A DNA stretch of 64,000 nt from Heterobasidion occidentale (GCA_039111635.1 JBCAQO010000001.1:248001-312000), one strand, 5' to 3'. Counted from the first letter of the stretch, positions 32,086 through 42,597 are shown. Notes: generated from the sequence alone by a model not told the origin. Translations and numbers: made by a program.

Positions 32086-32544
32086 CGCTTTTGCCCCTAC
32101 CTTGCACCACACTCTGCTTGCTGCCACACTCTTTCTCACAACCCTCATCGGTGGCATAGACCCCCACCGAAGAGAGTTACTTCACACACCCTGGAGCAAG
32201 ACCTAGGCCTAGGATTTCCACCAGGCACTAGACGAACCCAGAACCAACTTCGACAGAACAATCGTCCTATCCATCAAAGAGAAAACCGCTGGTATTACTC
32301 CGACACCAATCGGCCAGCACCCCCAAACTTTGATAACTGCTCGTACCGAGAAGGACGATACTTCTTCACAAGAGAAGACGGAACAGAAGCTGAGTGGGCT
32401 TGGAACGAAACAGCAGAAGACTGGGTAGAGCCACCCCAGTACAGGAACCCCGAACCGGAAATCCCGGACACATCGGAGGAAGAAGAAGGAACATCCGAGT
32501 CCGAATCCTCGGATATTCAAACACCGATCAACACCCGAAATATT
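32086..32544 (+). other. AUG-free, protein-like leader upstream of gag in copy B+
   Basis: There is no ATG in any frame from the predicted RNA start (31836) to the gag ATG. The gag frame is open back to a TAG inside the primer site and reads WYYSDTNRPAPPNFDNC, REGRYFFTREDGTEAEWAW and an acidic EEEEGTSES run. Copy B- has the same protein-like reading, open right through its LTR because it has TGG where this copy has TAG. Confidence 0.6.
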
Positions 32545-33759
32545 ATGTCAAATCCTACAGACCCCCCCGTCTCGTCGGGAAGGGGCAAGCTCAAGCTCCC
32601 TGATAACTTTGAAGGGGACCGAACACAATCACAGAAATTCATCATGAATTGCCTCCTCCTTTTTACAGCAGAACCAGACCGATACAAGACGGATTCAGAC
32701 AAGGTTTCTCTCGCTCTCTCTTGCATGAGATATGGGACGGCCGGCGTATGGGCAGAGAGCTTCCTAAAGAAGACAGTAGGGGCGACCCCGCCCAAGACCG
32801 TAGGAACTTGGGACGACTTCCTTGTCAGGTTTAAACTCCAGTTCAAGGAAACGAACCTCACGGACAAGGCCCGAAGCGCCCTCATGTCTTTCTCTCAGGG
32901 GAAGATGACGGTAGATGAATATTCAAACCAATTCATCCTTATAGCCGCCGACGCCGACATCACCGACAGGGAACAAGTTCCCTACTTCCAGAGGGGGCTC
33001 GATCCGAGAGTCATGGACAAGATCTATGACAAAGAAACTCCGCCGAAAGACACAATCCAAGACTGGGTTAACACTGCCTGTGAAATAGATGGACGCTTGA
33101 GAGCCCGAAGTGCTCAAAAGGCGATCCTCGCCAACTCCACCTCATTCCGAAGCGACTTCCTCAATCGCTTTCACCTCCAACCAGCTCGTCGTTATAACTC
33201 TACCACCGCCCCTCGCAGAATGAACAACCAGGTGGTTGACATGGATATTGATGCCTCTCGCAAAAGAAACGCCAGTCGGAACAAGCGCGTATACGATGGC
33301 AAGAGACCTGCTCCCTTCTCCTGCTACAATTGCGGAAAACCAGGGCACGGGATAGCTGATTGTCCTTCCCCTCGTAGAGGCGTTCCCCCGTCTCGAGGAA
33401 ATTCGCGCAAGTCGGTGGGCAGAGGAGGTAGACGAACTCGCGCTGCAGACATGGAGGATGAAGACGAGCAAGAATCCCCAGTGGGAAACGATGCGCGACT
33501 ACATCGAGGATTGGAGGAGGGGAGTTCTCATGGCCACCACTGTCGGGTACCACAACCTGGTAATTCGGTGGAACGTGAGGACCCTTCCGCGAGAAGGGGA
33601 GGATCACGCCAGAGCGATGGAGAGCGCTACGTACCGCCTAACGGACGACGAAGCAACGGACCCATCAGTGATATTAATGGCGTCCGAGCGCTCTTCCAAG
33701 GAGTAGGGAAGGCCGAGCAAAGGCAGATGTTGGTAGATCTGGCAGAGGATTTTTCCTGA
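32545..33759 (+). CDS. gag: Gag of copy B+ (404 aa): capsid and zinc knuckle
   Basis: It starts with the first ATG of the transcript (MSNPTDPPVSSGRGKLKLPD). A Retrotrans_gag capsid spans residues ~20-190 (KFIMNCLLLF, ALSCMRYGTAGVWAESF, TWDDFLVRFKLQF, SALMSFSQGKMTVDEYSNQF). A knuckle, CYNCGKPGHGIADC, is at about residue 259. The C-terminal part is Arg/Gly-rich and then acidic. It is an intact single ORF of normal Ty3-type Gag length and should form the particle and bind genomic RNA. It is the only intact gag in the window. Confidence 0.88.
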   Translation: MSNPTDPPVSSGRGKLKLPDNFEGDRTQSQKFIMNCLLLFTAEPDRYKTDSDKVSLALSCMRYGTAGVWAESFLKKTVGATPPKTVGTWDDFLVRFKLQFKETNLTDKARSALMSFSQGKMTVDEYSNQFILIAADADITDREQVPYFQRGLDPRVMDKIYDKETPPKDTIQDWVNTACEIDGRLRARSAQKAILANSTSFRSDFLNRFHLQPARRYNSTTAPRRMNNQVVDMDIDASRKRNASRNKRVYDGKRPAPFSCYNCGKPGHGIADCPSPRRGVPPSRGNSRKSVGRGGRRTRAADMEDEDEQESPVGNDARLHRGLEEGSSHGHHCRVPQPGNSVEREDPSARRGGSRQSDGERYVPPNGRRSNGPISDINGVRALFQGVGKAEQRQMLVDLAEDFS

Positions 33760-36700
33760 CCTCTCCTTCACCAGCCGAAGAGAGAGGGTCAAGGAAACTC
33801 GAGTATGATTCCCCGTCATATATTCGAATCGGAGCAATGACAGTCACATTATTACCCCATTCGACTTGACGTGCGGTTAACAACTCAAGGAAGAAGCGCT
33901 GGAGCCAGAGCCGCCATCGACTCAGCATGCGAAGGGATTTTGGTAAATGAGGGGTGGGTACAGAAGCACAACCTTCCACTTATCCTTTAAACCGCCCCAT
34001 CCGCGTTCGCAACGTCGATGACACCATCAACAAGGCAGGCCTCATTCGACGAGGCCTGGACGCGAATCTCACCGTCAAGGATAGACGGGGGAGAACTCAC
34101 ACTGAACGCGTCCAAATGTTCATCACCAATCTAGGAAAGACGACATGCTCCTAGGAACGGATTGGCTGAAATACCACGACCCCTCCATCGGGTGGAGGCG
34201 CCGTGAGGTACACTTTGATCGTTGCCCCAGAGATTGCCAACACCGTATGGGTTTACCAAGGCAAGGAAGAGCCTACCAAGAAGGCATGGCTAGCGAAACT
34301 ACGGTGACAAGGTTCCTCAGCGGATGAAACCGCATCTTGTCTCAGAAACCGGTAGGACCTTTGTGGACGGGGACTAAAGAACAATGGAGCCAAGTACCCA
34401 CGAAGGAATGGAAATTCGGTTCATGGAACTACTCGAGCACAAATCCCGACAACGTAAAGCTCGGGAATGGCTCGAAGAACAAGTAGCCGAAAGGAAGGAC
34501 CGCCGGCAAGCTCAGCAGAAAGCGGCCCAGGGCGAAGCTTCAAAAAGTCGCTGAAGAAGCGCAAACACCGTCTGACTCCTCCGCAATGGATAGCGCAGGA
34601 GAACCCGTCATTAGGAAGGTAGCCCCAGAACCCTCGGGTTCGCAAGCTTTGACGAAGACCTGGAGGAAAGAAATCGACACCACCGACTTAAAGGGTCGGG
34701 TGCCGACAGAATATCATTCTTACCTCGACATCTTCAGCGAACGACGATCACAGAGACTTCCCCAACATACAGTATGGGACCACGCGATAAACCTCAAACC
34801 GTCTTTTGTACCCCAGGCCCCGTGGATATTTCCCTTGAGCCCGGAAAAACATGACGAGCTAGGTAAATTCGTCAAAGAGCACCTTTCCAGAGGAACAATA
34901 CGTCGGTCAACAGCACATAGCGCGGCTCTTTCTTTTTCATAGGCAAGAAAGATGGGAAGCTCCGTCCGGTACAAGACTATCGCCACCTTAACGAACACAC
35001 TATTCGAGATGTCACCCCCCTGCCATTAATCCAAGAACTATTGGACATCATTAAGGCGCAACGGTGTTCTCAAAGCTCGATGTTCGGTGGGGATATAACA
35101 ACGTGCGCATCAAGAAGGGAGACGAATCCAAGGCGGCCTTCGTCACCCCTTGGGACTTTTCGAACCCACGGTGATGTTCTTTGGCTCTGTAACTCCCCAG
35201 GAACCTTCCAAGCCATGATGAACATGATCTTCCAAGAACTCATCCTGGCCCGGAAGATAACGGTATATATGGACGACATCCTCATCTTCACGAAGACCAC
35301 AGCGGAACACATTGTGATTCTTCGGCGAGTCCTCCAAATCCTGCGCGACAACGATCTCTACCTCAAACCAGAGAAGTGCGAGTTCCACAAGGAAAAGCTG
35401 AACTACCTTGGGTACACGATCTCAAAGGACCACGTCGCTATGGAAGACTCGAAGATTGAAGCTATCCAGGAATGGCCCACTCCCCGCACAGTTCGCGACA
35501 TCCGCTCTTTCTTAGGCTTAGGGAACTTCTACCGACGATTCATTGATAAATTCTCTCTGATCGCTCGGGCCCCTGCATGACCTCACAAAGAAGGATGTGA
35601 AATGGGGACTGGACCACGGAGTGCCAACAGGCGTTCGATCGACTGAAGAAACCTTCACCAGCCGACCCGTCCTGTTGTACCCTGACAGATGCGCCCTACC
35701 AGCTTGTTACCGACGCTTTCCCTCGCAGCATATGGTGCAGTCCTCTTACAGGAAGGACCTGATAATGACTGGCACCCTGTTGCATACCTCTCAGGATCGT
35801 TCTCACCCCCGAACGAAATTACGACGTGCATGATCGCGAACTCCTCGCCATCATCAAGGCACTGGAACACTGGAAACACTACCTCGAAGGCGCTCGACAC
35901 CCTTTTTGAAGTCTGGACGGACCAAAAAACCTCGAACACTTTAAAACGGCGCGCGACCTGTCAAGGCGACAAGCGCGCTGGAGTCTGTTTTTGTCCCGAT
36001 TTGACTTCCAGCTCAGTTACAAAGCTGGAACTACTAATCATGCGGATGCTCTGTCCAGGCGTCCATACCTAGTGAGGGGTGAAATCTGATAACAAGGCTC
36101 AGACTCTACTCCCCGTCCAGACTTTTCACCGAGTCCAGCGAAACTCTAGTAGAGCCAAGCGAAGGCATACACGTCAAAGCAACGGAACTCCGTATACTCG
36201 GACATCCTCTCCCTTATTCGACACTCGCGCTCTGAACTCGATTTTGCTGGTTGATGTCGCCCTCAAGAAACTGCTGGAAAAGGTCCAAAAGCAATGAAGG
36301 GCGACCTAGGAAAATGGACACATGAAGAGGGCATCACAAGCGCGACGGTTAGATATGCGTCCCAAGGGACGACCTCCCGAATGATTGTCAAACGCACCAT
36401 GACACTATGGCTACAGGGACACCCGGGCCGAGCAAAGACCTTAGAATTGGTCCAAACGCCATTACTGGTGGTCAAGCATGACCAAATTCGTACACGAGTA
36501 TGTGGATGGATGTGCAGTATGCCAATCTACCAAGACCTTCCCCATAGGACCCCATCCACCGATCCAACCGTGGAAACCACAAAACGCCCCTTGGCGCTTT
36601 ATATCCACCGACTTCGTACAGACCTCCCAGAAAGCAGAGGCTACGATTCGATCAATGTGGTAGTCGATCAGGGTCTGTCAAAGGAATAGTCATAACTCCG

Positions 36701-37668
36701 TGCAAGGAAGACAATCACGGCCGGAGAAACCACGACGCTCTTCCAGGACAATGTGTTCAAACGATATGGTTTGCCAACCAAAGTGGTGTCCGACAGAGGT
36801 CCTCAATTTGCTGCAAAGTTCACAAGGAACTTATGGAAAGGAATGGGAATCACCCCTGCCCTCAGCACGGCCTAACACCCCAAAAGGACGGAGAAACAGA
36901 AAGGGTAAACCAAGAGATCGCCAATTCCTGCGATTTTTCTGCAACTAACATCAAGATAACTGGGTAGACTTGATTCCCTTCGCAGAATTCTCCCACAACA
37001 CCCGAAGACACTCCGCCACTGGGAAGTCGCCGTTTGAAGTCCTTTACGGGTTCAACCCACCATATTCGGTCGACTCAGCTCTGGAGACCAAGGTGCCCGC
37101 AGTAACTGAACGTTTGCGACTAATCAAAGAAGTCCAAGAGGATGCGGCCGCAAGTCTACAAATAGCAGCGCAGCACGCCAAGGACCGGGACCTACACAGG
37201 AAACTTCCGCAATGGGAAGTAGGAACCCAAGTTTGGTTAGAAGGAACCCATATTCGGACGACTCATCCGAAATTCAAGCTGGCACCTAGACGCTATGGCC
37301 CCTTTTCAGTGACTGAAAGAGTCGGTCCTCTGGCTTATCGGTTGGAAATACCCGAAACATGGAAGATACACCCGGTGTTTCATGCCTCCATACTCACGAA
37401 ATATCACGAGACAGAGGCCCACGGAAGGAACTTCCCCAGACCTGCCCCAGAGATCCTGAATGAAGAAGAGCACTACGAAGTGGAGGCCATTCTAGATTCA
37501 AGACGCCAGGGACGAGGGACCAAGTACCTTGTCAAGTGGGTCGGATACTCCGAGGCCGATAACACTTGGGAACCCTTTGCCCTCCTCAAAGATACGGCCG
37601 ACGAGGCGCTTCGTGAATTCCACGAAAGCTACCCAGACAAGCCCCGACCAGCGGCGATTAGGCTTTAG
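33760..37668 (+). pseudogene. pol: Pol of copy B+ with many one-base frameshifts
   Basis: Recognisable blocks in order: protease region (DSACEGIL ~33925, LLGTDWLKYHDPSIGWRRRE ~34145), RT start (~34740-35000), YMDDILIF (~35270), RNase H remains (~35690-36060), and integrase zinc domain and core (~36420-36930). The GPF-type module and chromodomain follow in one open frame 36970-37668 (RYGPFSVTE ~37290, YEVEAILDSRRQ...YLVKWVGYSEADNTWEPF ~37480). Frame changes occur at least near 34140, 34330, 34560, 34920, 35150, 35580, 35650, 35810, 35900, 36290, 36690 and 36880. Several are single-base changes next to homopolymers when compared with B-. Confidence 0.88.
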
Positions 37669-37794
37669 AAAGATATAAAAAGGGAGGCATTCCCCCTCTT
37701 TCAAAGCAAGAATCCTCCCCAACACATGTCCAACCACTCCTCCCTGGAATACTCCCCTGGACGTGCCATGCTCATTGATGACGGAAACCTCCTC

Positions 37795-38243
37795 CCCTTC
37801 AAGAAACCCCTCGCCAGACATCATTCTGGCCGTGGCCAACCCCGACACTGGACGCCCTAGCCGAAGCAGCCGCCCAACGACACCAGGAGGAACTCCTGTA
37901 CAAATCAGTGTCCACCAAACCGCGCTCACCATCGAAGATCGAACGGATCCCCGAGCCTCACCACGGTTTGAGAGAGCTCATGACGAGCACGATGAAAGAC
38001 GTCAAGCAGAAGGAAGGCATGCTCCGTCAACGCCTCCGCGACCGACGACAGCGTTGGCTCAAGGAGACGCAAGACAGGAGACGAGAGGCGGAAGAAGACC
38101 AGGAAACCCTTCGAACCTGGCATCGCCTACAACTGTTGAGGCAGGTGTACAAGAACCAGCAACGGCTGGTACATCAGCTGCCAGGACCAGAGGACCCCCT
38201 ACCAGTAGTCGAGATCTGCACCCCGGAGAGTTGGAAGGGCTAG
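37795..38243 (+). CDS. ORF-a of family B: coiled-coil protein after pol
   Basis: The frame reads LDALAEAAAQRHQEELLYKS, then GLRELMTSTMKDVKQKEGML, RQRLRDRRQRWLKETQDRR and LQLLRQVYKNQQRLVHQLPG, ending ESWKG at 38243. Charged heptads indicate a long coiled coil. In copy B- the homologous ORF begins at an ATG (MKELPLHH). Here a 2-base deletion moves the ATG into the neighbouring frame, so the start is unclear. Another short ORF starting at 37725 (MSNHSSLEYSPGRAMLI) precedes it, as in copy B-. Function unknown. Confidence 0.5.
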
Positions 38244-38287
38244 GAGACGCACTACTCCAGCGCACCACCATCTCCGCGGTAATTCAG

Positions 38288-39100
38288 ATGGCCACAGCGC
38301 TGGCCTTGCAAAGGCTCGCTAACTTCTTCGCAGGGCAACCAGGAAGCGAGAGCGACGACATACCCCGACGCCTCGCTGACGCGAGCGACCAGGTCAGGCT
38401 TCTGGCCTATGCAGATGATCACAGGGCCGCCTCCTGGTATGCCCGAGGAAATAATGGGGCTTACGCCCTACTCATTCATCCGGACGAGTTCTCCTCCTTC
38501 ATCAATCTGGAGCTCCTACCCGCCCTCATCTCGCGCACCGACACAGGACATTCAAGTCACGCCCGTCCCGTTCGGACTGACCCATTCCGCGTCCAACCAT
38601 GGAGCGAAGCTAGCAGAGCGGTACCGGCTACAAGCAGTCGAGACGCGACCACCCAGACCGAATACGTCTGGGCTACGGTCCAACGACAGGCCCGAAGAGA
38701 CCGAGAGGCCCTTCCTCCCATATCGGCAGGACAATCCACCGGGCAGGACGCAGGAGGCAGCAATGAGGAGCATCCTCCAAGGTACAGGAGGAATGAGGGA
38801 CGAGGGAGCCAGAGAACAAGGGCAACCCTCCAGCCCAGGCGAAGCAGTCCTAGAAGAACTCGACCAAGAGATTCGCCGACTCCAAACCGTCCTCGAGATA
38901 ATCGAGCTGAAGGAGCACATCCGCACATTGGTAGAAGGGCTCCAATCCGCCAGCGCCCGACTCAGCGAACTACTTCCTGGACTCGAGCGGAACTAGACGC
39001 CTGGGACGAGGTCGAAGGCGATAACTACGACGACGCCGACCCCTACTACAGACCAGACGAAGGGTACGGAGATTATGGAGACATTGGCGGAGGATACTAA
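38288..39100 (+). CDS. ORF-b of family B (about 270 aa), acidic Tyr-rich tail
   Basis: From ATG at 38288: MATALALQRLANFFAGQPG, then VRLLAYADDHRAASWYARGN and HPDEFSSFINLELLPALIS, a compact helical-looking domain. An Arg/Pro-rich middle follows, then the tail WTRAELDAWDEVEGDNYDDA and DIGGGY. The frame is open further upstream (to 37763) but without support as coding there. The same frame is open and similar in copy B-. The N-terminal domain may be related to nothing I recognise. Confidence 0.55.
   Translation: MATALALQRLANFFAGQPGSESDDIPRRLADASDQVRLLAYADDHRAASWYARGNNGAYALLIHPDEFSSFINLELLPALISRTDTGHSSHARPVRTDPFRVQPWSEASRAVPATSSRDATTQTEYVWATVQRQARRDREALPPISAGQSTGQDAGGSNEEHPPRYRRNEGRGSQRTRATLQPRRSSPRRTRPRDSPTPNRPRDNRAEGAHPHIGRRAPIRQRPTQRTTSWTRAELDAWDEVEGDNYDDADPYYRPDEGYGDYGDIGGGY
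38409..38996 (+). CDS. ORF-c of family B (195 aa), nested in ORF-b in another frame
   Basis: It has its own ATG (38409, MQMITGPPPGMPEEIMG) and lies wholly inside ORF-b in the +1 frame. The first ~115 residues are Pro/Ser-rich, as expected for an overprinted frame. The last ~70 (VLEELDQEIRRLQTVLEII onward) form a strong coiled coil. Copy B- keeps the same frame open, with its own ATG, on both sides of the insertion. This is a true dual-coding candidate. Confidence 0.55.
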   Translation: MQMITGPPPGMPEEIMGLTPYSFIRTSSPPSSIWSSYPPSSRAPTQDIQVTPVPFGLTHSASNHGAKLAERYRLQAVETRPPRPNTSGLRSNDRPEETERPFLPYRQDNPPGRTQEAAMRSILQGTGGMRDEGAREQGQPSSPGEAVLEELDQEIRRLQTVLEIIELKEHIRTLVEGLQSASARLSELLPGLERN

Positions 39101-41524
39101 ACCAGGGAGTTGAGGAACCCCTGGTTTTAACATGATGACGGAGAGGAAAGGACCCTCCGCATCACAGGTACCGGTTTCACGCACAGGACGCCGGAAACGA
39201 CGTCCTGCATGACGTTAAACTGTGAAAAGATAAGAAGGCAGGGGAAGTACCTGACCATTTCGCGTTGCAGCCCTCCGGTCTCAAGATGAAGGACAAGCAT
39301 TCAACACTCTCGTTGTCAAGAGGTATTCTGACAAGCGAATCGGGCGTCCCGCTTGGATCCCCAGTTTTACAGGGCCCTTTCCGCATTAGGAGGCCCTCAG
39401 GATTCACAACATAACCGACTGGTACATGAATGATGCATGAATATTGGTGGGAAATCGTGTTGCATACCCACCGTTGGGGAACGGTGGACCAACCTCGCTG
39501 TCAAGGTCTGACAGGTGTCTTGGACGTCCCACTTTGGATCTCCGTTTTACAGGGTCTTTTCCGCATTAGGGGACCCTATCAGCGATGCAGGAACTGATGG
39601 CCGCACTCCATTAGTACCCAAAACGGAGAAGAACATCCGCAACGATGTAAAACTGCGAAAGGCTTGGTCCGCAATGACGATAAACTAGTTACCGTCCGGA
39701 ACGACGCTAAAGCTACCAAGACCCTCGGAGCGTGGTTGTATTCTGGCAGACGGTGGAAGTGAGGGCCTCCACCGTTGCAGAACCCTGCCGACTAGGTCGA
39801 GGCGCTTCCATATTCCATACGCCCTACAGTAAAAGAATATGGGGTCGACACGGTTCAATTCCGTGCGAGGGGTTTGGGGACATGGAGCGGGTTGTCAGTC
39901 TTCCGACGACAAACCACGACTACTCCATGGTGCGCCCATTCTACCCTTGAAGTCCGAAGCAAGGATTCCGCTTCAAGGGCCAGTCAAGAGGCAACTGGGA
40001 CCGTGCCTCGGTTGCGATCATCCGCAACGATGTAAAACTACGCGTCCGCAAAGACGTTAAACTACCACTCCTTTCAGCATAGGAGATGTCGATCGACATC
40101 GTTGTTGACACCACGATGTTGATCTAGTCCGCAATGACGATAAACTATTTACTCCTTCAGGTATAGGAGACGTGGTTGATGGTCACGACCTTGACCATCA
40201 ACTAGTCCGAAATGACCTTAAACTACCCTCACCCCGGAGGATTAAATCTATCGAGGCTCGGGAGGTTCAAGCCAGGCGATAGCGAACGTCCGCAATGACT
40301 ATAAACTAGTTGCCGTCCTTCATGACGAATAAACTGAGCTGCCCTTCTGTCTACAGGGCCATGTGAGTTGTGTCAAAATAGGCTTCCAGTCTATTCTCGC
40401 AACTCTATAAGTTATCCGGTTTGATATAGTATAAACCGTCACCATCTTCCTCAATGGGAACCCTGTCAAGAAGGAGGACTGGTCTACGGCCCTATGCGCA
40501 TCACCGATGAATGTTCCGGCGCGCAGAAACGCCTGCTGTCTTGTTTACAGGTACTCCTACGTTGGAAGATGGATAGGTCCGCAACGACCTTGGCATAAAC
40601 TAGCAGGGCAGTCCGCAACGACTTATGTATAAACTAGCCTCAGTCCGCAACGACTTAAGGATAAACTAGCGGACGTCCGCAAAGACGCAAAACTACGGAC
40701 GTCCGGCACGACGTTAAACTACCAGGACATACCTTACGCTGACCCCGCATAATTACCGTCAAGGTGGATACCATGATCTATTCAAGAGACCATGGGGTTC
40801 AAAGTCTATCCTTCAAAGTCCTTACCTCGTGTCCAATACCCTTAGTGAAAAACAAACTCTGGACGAACACTCAATCTCTAACCTGACAAGGCCACCGTAT
40901 GGGGCTGACAGAGTTAGGGATCTTCAAAGGGGTCTTGCCGGACTCAAGACAAGTCAAGAGAAATGCTCGCTCTTGATAGGTTGGTGGGCCTAAGCCTTAG
41001 TAAAGCGATCAACCCACACACCTGGAGTCCCCCTCGATACCGGAGATCAAGGAGATGAAAATCTATCCTGGAAACACTGAGACATGGCCTTCGGCACTTT
41101 GAAGAAGAACGACACACACCCATCCACAGACGAGTTTCTATTTCATCCTATAATCATTCGCACAACACCTTTCTGCATCGTCGCCAGACGACACTGGCTC
41201 ATCAAACCTACCAGGGAGCCCTGGTCGAGTAGCTGCCTATTGACTCTAGGAGCGTACTCACACAAAACGTACGGTGAAGGAAGAACACCGAGGAGAAACA
41301 CAGTATTGTGGCTGATACTGCAGGACTTCAAATCAAACAGCTCAACGGAGACGAAAACTCCTAGGCGTTGTAAACGACGTAGGTCGGTCTTCGCCCCAGA
41401 AAACGAAGTGATATTGGGAAGACGCATCCCAATCTATTTTGACGACCACAAGCAATTGTCCGTGGAATGACGATGAAGCTCGTTTCTGCTCAAGCGAGTA
41501 GTCCCCTCAGGAGTTGGGACCTAG
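39101..41524 (+). other. Structured 3' UTR of copy B+ (2.4 kb)
   Basis: No coding signal of note. It holds about 15 copies of a short hairpin motif, long inverted repeats, and a tRNA T-arm-like hairpin (39853-39869). The part 39101-41370 is present in inverted orientation at 28640-30962 in copy B-. Confidence 0.7.
39199..40725 (+). repeat. Array of hairpin motifs GTCCGCAAYGAC + TAAACTA in the B+ 3' UTR
   Basis: Copies start near 39199, 39633, 39668, 39693, 40019, 40043, 40125, 40204, 40288, 40312, 40576, 40611, 40641, 40673 and 40699. Each has a short stem of the type CGTC/GACG around a CGCAAY loop and is followed within 2-8 bases by TAAACTA or AAAACTA. Spacing is irregular (20-370 bp), so it is a dispersed motif, not a satellite. 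Confidence 0.75.
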
Positions 41525-41535
41525 AAAGGGGGTAA
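41525..41535 (+). promoter_or_regulatory. Polypurine tract of copy B+
   Basis: AGAAAGGGGGTAA precedes the 3' LTR, in the standard position for plus-strand priming. Confidence 0.8.
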
Positions 41536-42191
41536 TGTTATGACTTGACCCATCGGGGCCCTTCGCGGCCGGTCTATCCGATGGATCAAGCATCACATGC
41601 TAGGCGGCTCCACTACGGAGCGTACACCAAGGTATTCGGCATGTCCTTAGGAGCCGACAAGACCGATGGTTCTTCAAGACATCGGTAGAGGCTATATGAG
41701 AGGGACATGAGGCTCACGAAGTTCACACAGTAATAAGGGAGGCATTCACATGCCATGGGCTTAGGGCTTATGGGTAAGCACCTCGTCGCACCATGATGGA
41801 TCAGTGCGACTGGAGAAGTACAAGAGTAGGCGCCGATGAGAAAGACGGCGGCCACAGCTCTCCTAGGATGGAAACCTGGAGAAGCACACGGACTCTTACC
41901 TACCCTATACCCTATACAGTATATGAGGCCCATAGAATAGGCTGAGGATCTTCAGTCTATTCTCTTCGTTTACCACTGTCTTCCCACAGTGGAACTTTCG
42001 TTCATTCGTATCTTCGAATACGAAGCTCTTCGTTCCCCCTGTATCTACGCATACAGGACTCTTAGAGCCAATCACTATTCCCTCCTGTATCATTGCCTGA
42101 TACAGTCGAGACTCCGTCCACCACTCAGTCCATTGTGCGACCTAGGGAAGAACCTGTTACTCTTGGGTTACTGAACGAGCGGTTCGTAACA
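41536..42191 (+). repeat. Family B 3' LTR of copy B+ (656 bp)
   Basis: TGTTATGACTTG to TTCGTAACA, followed by the target duplication GTGTC. The 4-bp length difference from the 5' LTR is one extra CTAC-type unit near 41902. Confidence 0.95.
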
Positions 42192-42542
42192 GTGTCTCGA
42201 CTGGTTGGTGCTGGCATGGTTCTGCCGGTTTCGTCGTCCTCTGGTTGGACGCAGAATGGGTCAATCCGAACGGGCTGGGGGTGAGGAGAGAGTACTGGAT
42301 CTGCGCTTGAGATGAGGGCAGGTAAGAGCTCCAGGTTGATGAAGGAGGAGAATTCATCGGGGTGGATGAGTAGGGCGTACACCCCATTATTTCCTCTGGC
42401 ATACCAGGAGGCCGCTTGATGATCGTCGGCATAGGCCAAAAGCCTGACCTGGTCACTTGCGTCTGCGAGGCGCCTGGGAACATCACTGTTCTCGCTCCCT
42501 GGTTGCCCTGCGAAATAATTAGCGAGCCTCTGTAAGGCTAGC
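42192..42542 (-). CDS. ORF-b (and nested ORF-c) of copy B-, proximal part
   Basis: The frame from MATALALQRLANYFAGQPG to PAPTSRDT runs into the B+ insertion and continues at 31421. A second frame, MPTIIKRPPGMPEEIMG to HQPVE (ORF-c start), is open over the same bases. Both match their counterparts in copy B+. Confidence 0.55.
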
Positions 42543-42597
42543 GCTGTGGCCATCTGTATTACCGCCGAGATTGTGGTGCGCTGGAGCAGCGCATCCC

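Larger units (their letters stand above)
31422..42191 (+). mobile_element. Family B chromovirus, copy B+ (complete, recent, inserted into copy B-)
   Basis: Two near-identical direct LTRs flank a primer site, AUG-free leader, gag, a broken pol with chromodomain, three 3' ORFs, a 2.4-kb structured 3' UTR and the polypurine tract AGAAAGGGGG (41525-41534). GTGTC flanks both ends (31417-31421 and 42192-42196), a perfect 5-bp target duplication inside ORF-b of copy B-. The two B copies are in opposite orientation. Confidence 0.96.

Noticed and set aside
37763..38287. Upstream extension of ORF-b to 37763
   Set aside because: The coiled-coil ORF-a occupies this stretch in another frame with better coding character, and the start would be a non-ATG codon.
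41084..41470. A 128-codon plus-strand ORF with ATG near the end of the family B 3' UTR
   Set aside because: The corresponding region of copy B- does not keep the frame, and no domain is visible.
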